NCBI RefSeq assembly: GCF_000615975.1
Contig: NZ_BAMP01000013.1
Coordinates: forward strand, 1-64,000
DNA from: Nitratireductor aquibiodomus NL21 = JCM 21793
GTDB taxonomy: Bacteria; Pseudomonadota; Alphaproteobacteria; Rhizobiales; Rhizobiaceae
Length of the DNA stretch: 64,000 nt
Direction of reading: 5' to 3'
The notes below the pieces were generated by a model. It saw only the letters and a program-made list of their open reading frames with translations, did no database searches and had not been told where the DNA came from. Of the stretch, positions 62,852 to 64,000 are shown one piece after another. The translations under genes and the position numbers were made by a program. How positions within the stretch are numbered: position 1 is the stretch's first letter; every line of letters begins with the position of its first letter.

Positions 62852-63930
62852 GACGCCTGATTGCCGGCCTTTTTCTGCTTCTCATCTCGTTCGCGCCGGC
62901 GGCGGGCATGGCTGAAGACACACTGTTTGAAGCGACCGGCGAGGGGAGCGAGACCCTTGTTATCGGCAGCGTGACGGATCTGGTCTTCATAGAGCCGCTG
63001 ATCCGTGAATTTCAGCGCGCGAATCCCTCGACAGCGGTCGTCTATCGTCAGATGACCAGTCTCGATCTCTATGCGGCTGTCGCGGAGGCCTGCGAAGCCG
63101 GGACATTCTTCGCCGATACGGTGATTTCATCAGCCATTCCCGAACAGGTGCGCCTCGTCAACGATGGCTGCTCGGAGCCGTTCCGTTTCAGTCTGCCCCC
63201 GGATCTGCCGGACTGGGCGTCCTGGCGCAACGAGCTTGTCGGTTTGACCTTCGAGCCCGCCGTCATCGTCTATGACAGGCAGGGATTGAGACCCGGGGAA
63301 GTGCCCCGCAACCGTTTCGAACTGGTTGACCTTCTGCGCCAGACGGAGCGCTTTCGCGGCCGCATCGGCACCTACGATATCGAGAGCTCGGGCGTCGGAT
63401 ACATCTTCGCATTCGAGGATGCCGCGCAGGCTTCCACATGGGGGCGGTTGCTGGAAAGCCTTGGGCAGAATCAGGCAAAACTTTTCTGCTGCAGTTCCGA
63501 GGTGATCGACGGTGTGCGGACCGGGCGTCTGGTGCTCGGCTACAACGTTCTGGGCTCCTATGCCCTTGCCCGACAGGAAGAGGACCCGCGGATCGGCATC
63601 ATCTTTCCGTCCGACTATACGCTCGCCCTGTCGCGCGCTGCGTTCGTCTCGCGTCACGCGCGCAACAAGCGTGCTGCCAACGCGCTGATCGCACTTGCAC
63701 TGACCGATACCGGACAACGGCTTCTCTCCGGACCGTCACGTTTGTTTTCATCGCTCAACGGTCCCGAAATGCTCAATCTCATCGACACCGGGTCCGGACC
63801 GACAGCGGGAGAGGCTGCATTCCGGCCCATAGCGCTTTCTCCAGCACTTCTGGTTGGCCTTGATCAGGCCAAGCGCCGGGCGTTTCTGGACCAGTGGCGC
63901 AAATCCTTCCAGGCAGGCGGCGGAGAGTAG
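62848..63930 (+). CDS. Extra periplasmic substrate-binding protein in the tctDE operon
   Basis: A 360-residue type 2 (iron/anion-like) periplasmic binding protein with a signal peptide (MRRLIAGLFLLLISFAPAAGMA). Mature segments: LVIGSVTDLVFIEPLIREFQRANPSTAVVYRQM, IGTYDIESSGVGYIFAFEDA and ARNKRAANALIALALTDTGQRLL, which match the extracellular-binding-protein class that includes PgtC-like sensors. It starts inside the tctE stop (ATGA), so it is co-translated with the kinase and may present the ligand to TctE. No permease or ATPase partner is adjacent. Confidence 0.8.
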   Translation: MRRLIAGLFLLLISFAPAAGMAEDTLFEATGEGSETLVIGSVTDLVFIEPLIREFQRANPSTAVVYRQMTSLDLYAAVAEACEAGTFFADTVISSAIPEQVRLVNDGCSEPFRFSLPPDLPDWASWRNELVGLTFEPAVIVYDRQGLRPGEVPRNRFELVDLLRQTERFRGRIGTYDIESSGVGYIFAFEDAAQASTWGRLLESLGQNQAKLFCCSSEVIDGVRTGRLVLGYNVLGSYALARQEEDPRIGIIFPSDYTLALSRAAFVSRHARNKRAANALIALALTDTGQRLLSGPSRLFSSLNGPEMLNLIDTGSGPTAGEAAFRPIALSPALLVGLDQAKRRAFLDQWRKSFQAGGGE

Positions 63931-63969
63931 GCGGGACCCTATTTGCTTTCCTAAGGAGCTTGGCTAATC

Positions 63970-64000
63970 ATGCGGCTCAACACCGGAGGGGGATCGGGAG
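63970..64000 (+). CDS. Possible start of next gene, cut by window end
   Basis: ATG at 63970 opens MRLNTGGGSG and runs to the last base. AAGGAG lies 11-16 bases upstream. Only ten residues are visible, so nothing can be said about its function, and it may not be a gene. Confidence 0.35.
   Translation, partial: MRLNTGGGSG

Noticed and set aside
1-64000. Programmed frameshifting or pseudogene decay as explanation for the broken genes
   Set aside because: The sites share no slippery heptamer or downstream structure, they affect genes from many functional classes, and no premature stops other than those caused by the shifts are seen.
1-64000. Mobile elements, CRISPR arrays, tRNA or rRNA genes, prophage
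   Set aside because: I looked for transposase or integrase motifs, regularly spaced repeats and conserved RNA stretches and found none. The palindromes at 7741 and 51641 are single and not terminal repeats of an element.

Overview
The window looks like chromosome from a GC-rich alphaproteobacterium of the order Hyphomicrobiales (rhizobial/Phyllobacteriaceae type), probably halotolerant or marine. The main evidence is the acpXL-lpxXL cluster for the C28 very-long-chain acyl group of lipid A, an Rrf2 repressor that reads as RirA with Irr- and RirA-like sites in its promoter, PutR divergent from PutA, and an ectoine catabolism cluster. I saw no rRNA, tRNA, CRISPR array, insertion sequence or phage gene, and no gene-free stretch over 300 bases.

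Layout. 1-4.2 kb: 3' part of cobQ, a VOC protein with an AraC regulator, a 56-residue membrane protein, a TSUP exporter and a helical protein of unknown function. 4.3-10.6 kb (minus): one peptide ABC transporter (fused double ATPase, two permeases, binding protein) with an M20 deacylase. 10.8-11.2 kb: an L,D-transpeptidase. 11.3-16.1 kb (minus): acpXL-fabF2XL-fabF1XL-adh2XL-lpxXL, which builds and attaches the 27-hydroxyoctacosanoyl group; fabZXL is not there. 16.2-21.1 kb: histidine phosphatase, AEC transporter, gabD-type dehydrogenase, and a FixH/YtkA-like protein with a MauG-like di-heme lipoprotein. 21.1-25.4 kb: putR and putA. 25.4-35.3 kb: a haem and iron island with tonB-exbD-exbD-exbB, an unknown periplasmic protein and a haem receptor on the minus strand, hemP-hmuSTUV on the plus strand, and rirA.

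35.5-46.3 kb: a MaoC hydratase, then ectoine degradation. The minus-strand group is eutB-eutC-doeX, then doeC-doeD, then a fumarylpyruvate-hydrolase-like gene and a zeta GST. The plus-strand group is doeA-doeB2-gntR. The divergent promoter holds two identical TTGTACACAA sites 94 bp apart. 46.4-57.5 kb: a carbohydrate-type ABC transporter in an operon with a PfkB kinase and an argininosuccinate-lyase homologue, divergent from a ROK regulator, a three-part PIG-L deacetylase and an EamA exporter. I cannot match this set to a known pathway; it is the best candidate here for undescribed catabolism. 57.6-63.9 kb: a tripartite tricarboxylate transporter (tctCBA) with its TctD/TctE two-component system and an extra binding protein.

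Caution: I count sixteen sites in thirteen genes where one missing base breaks an otherwise well-conserved protein, mostly by shortening a run of G, C or T. Housekeeping-type genes such as acpXL are affected and no clear insertion is seen. I treat these as errors in the sequence rather than pseudogenes and give each gene its full repaired span.
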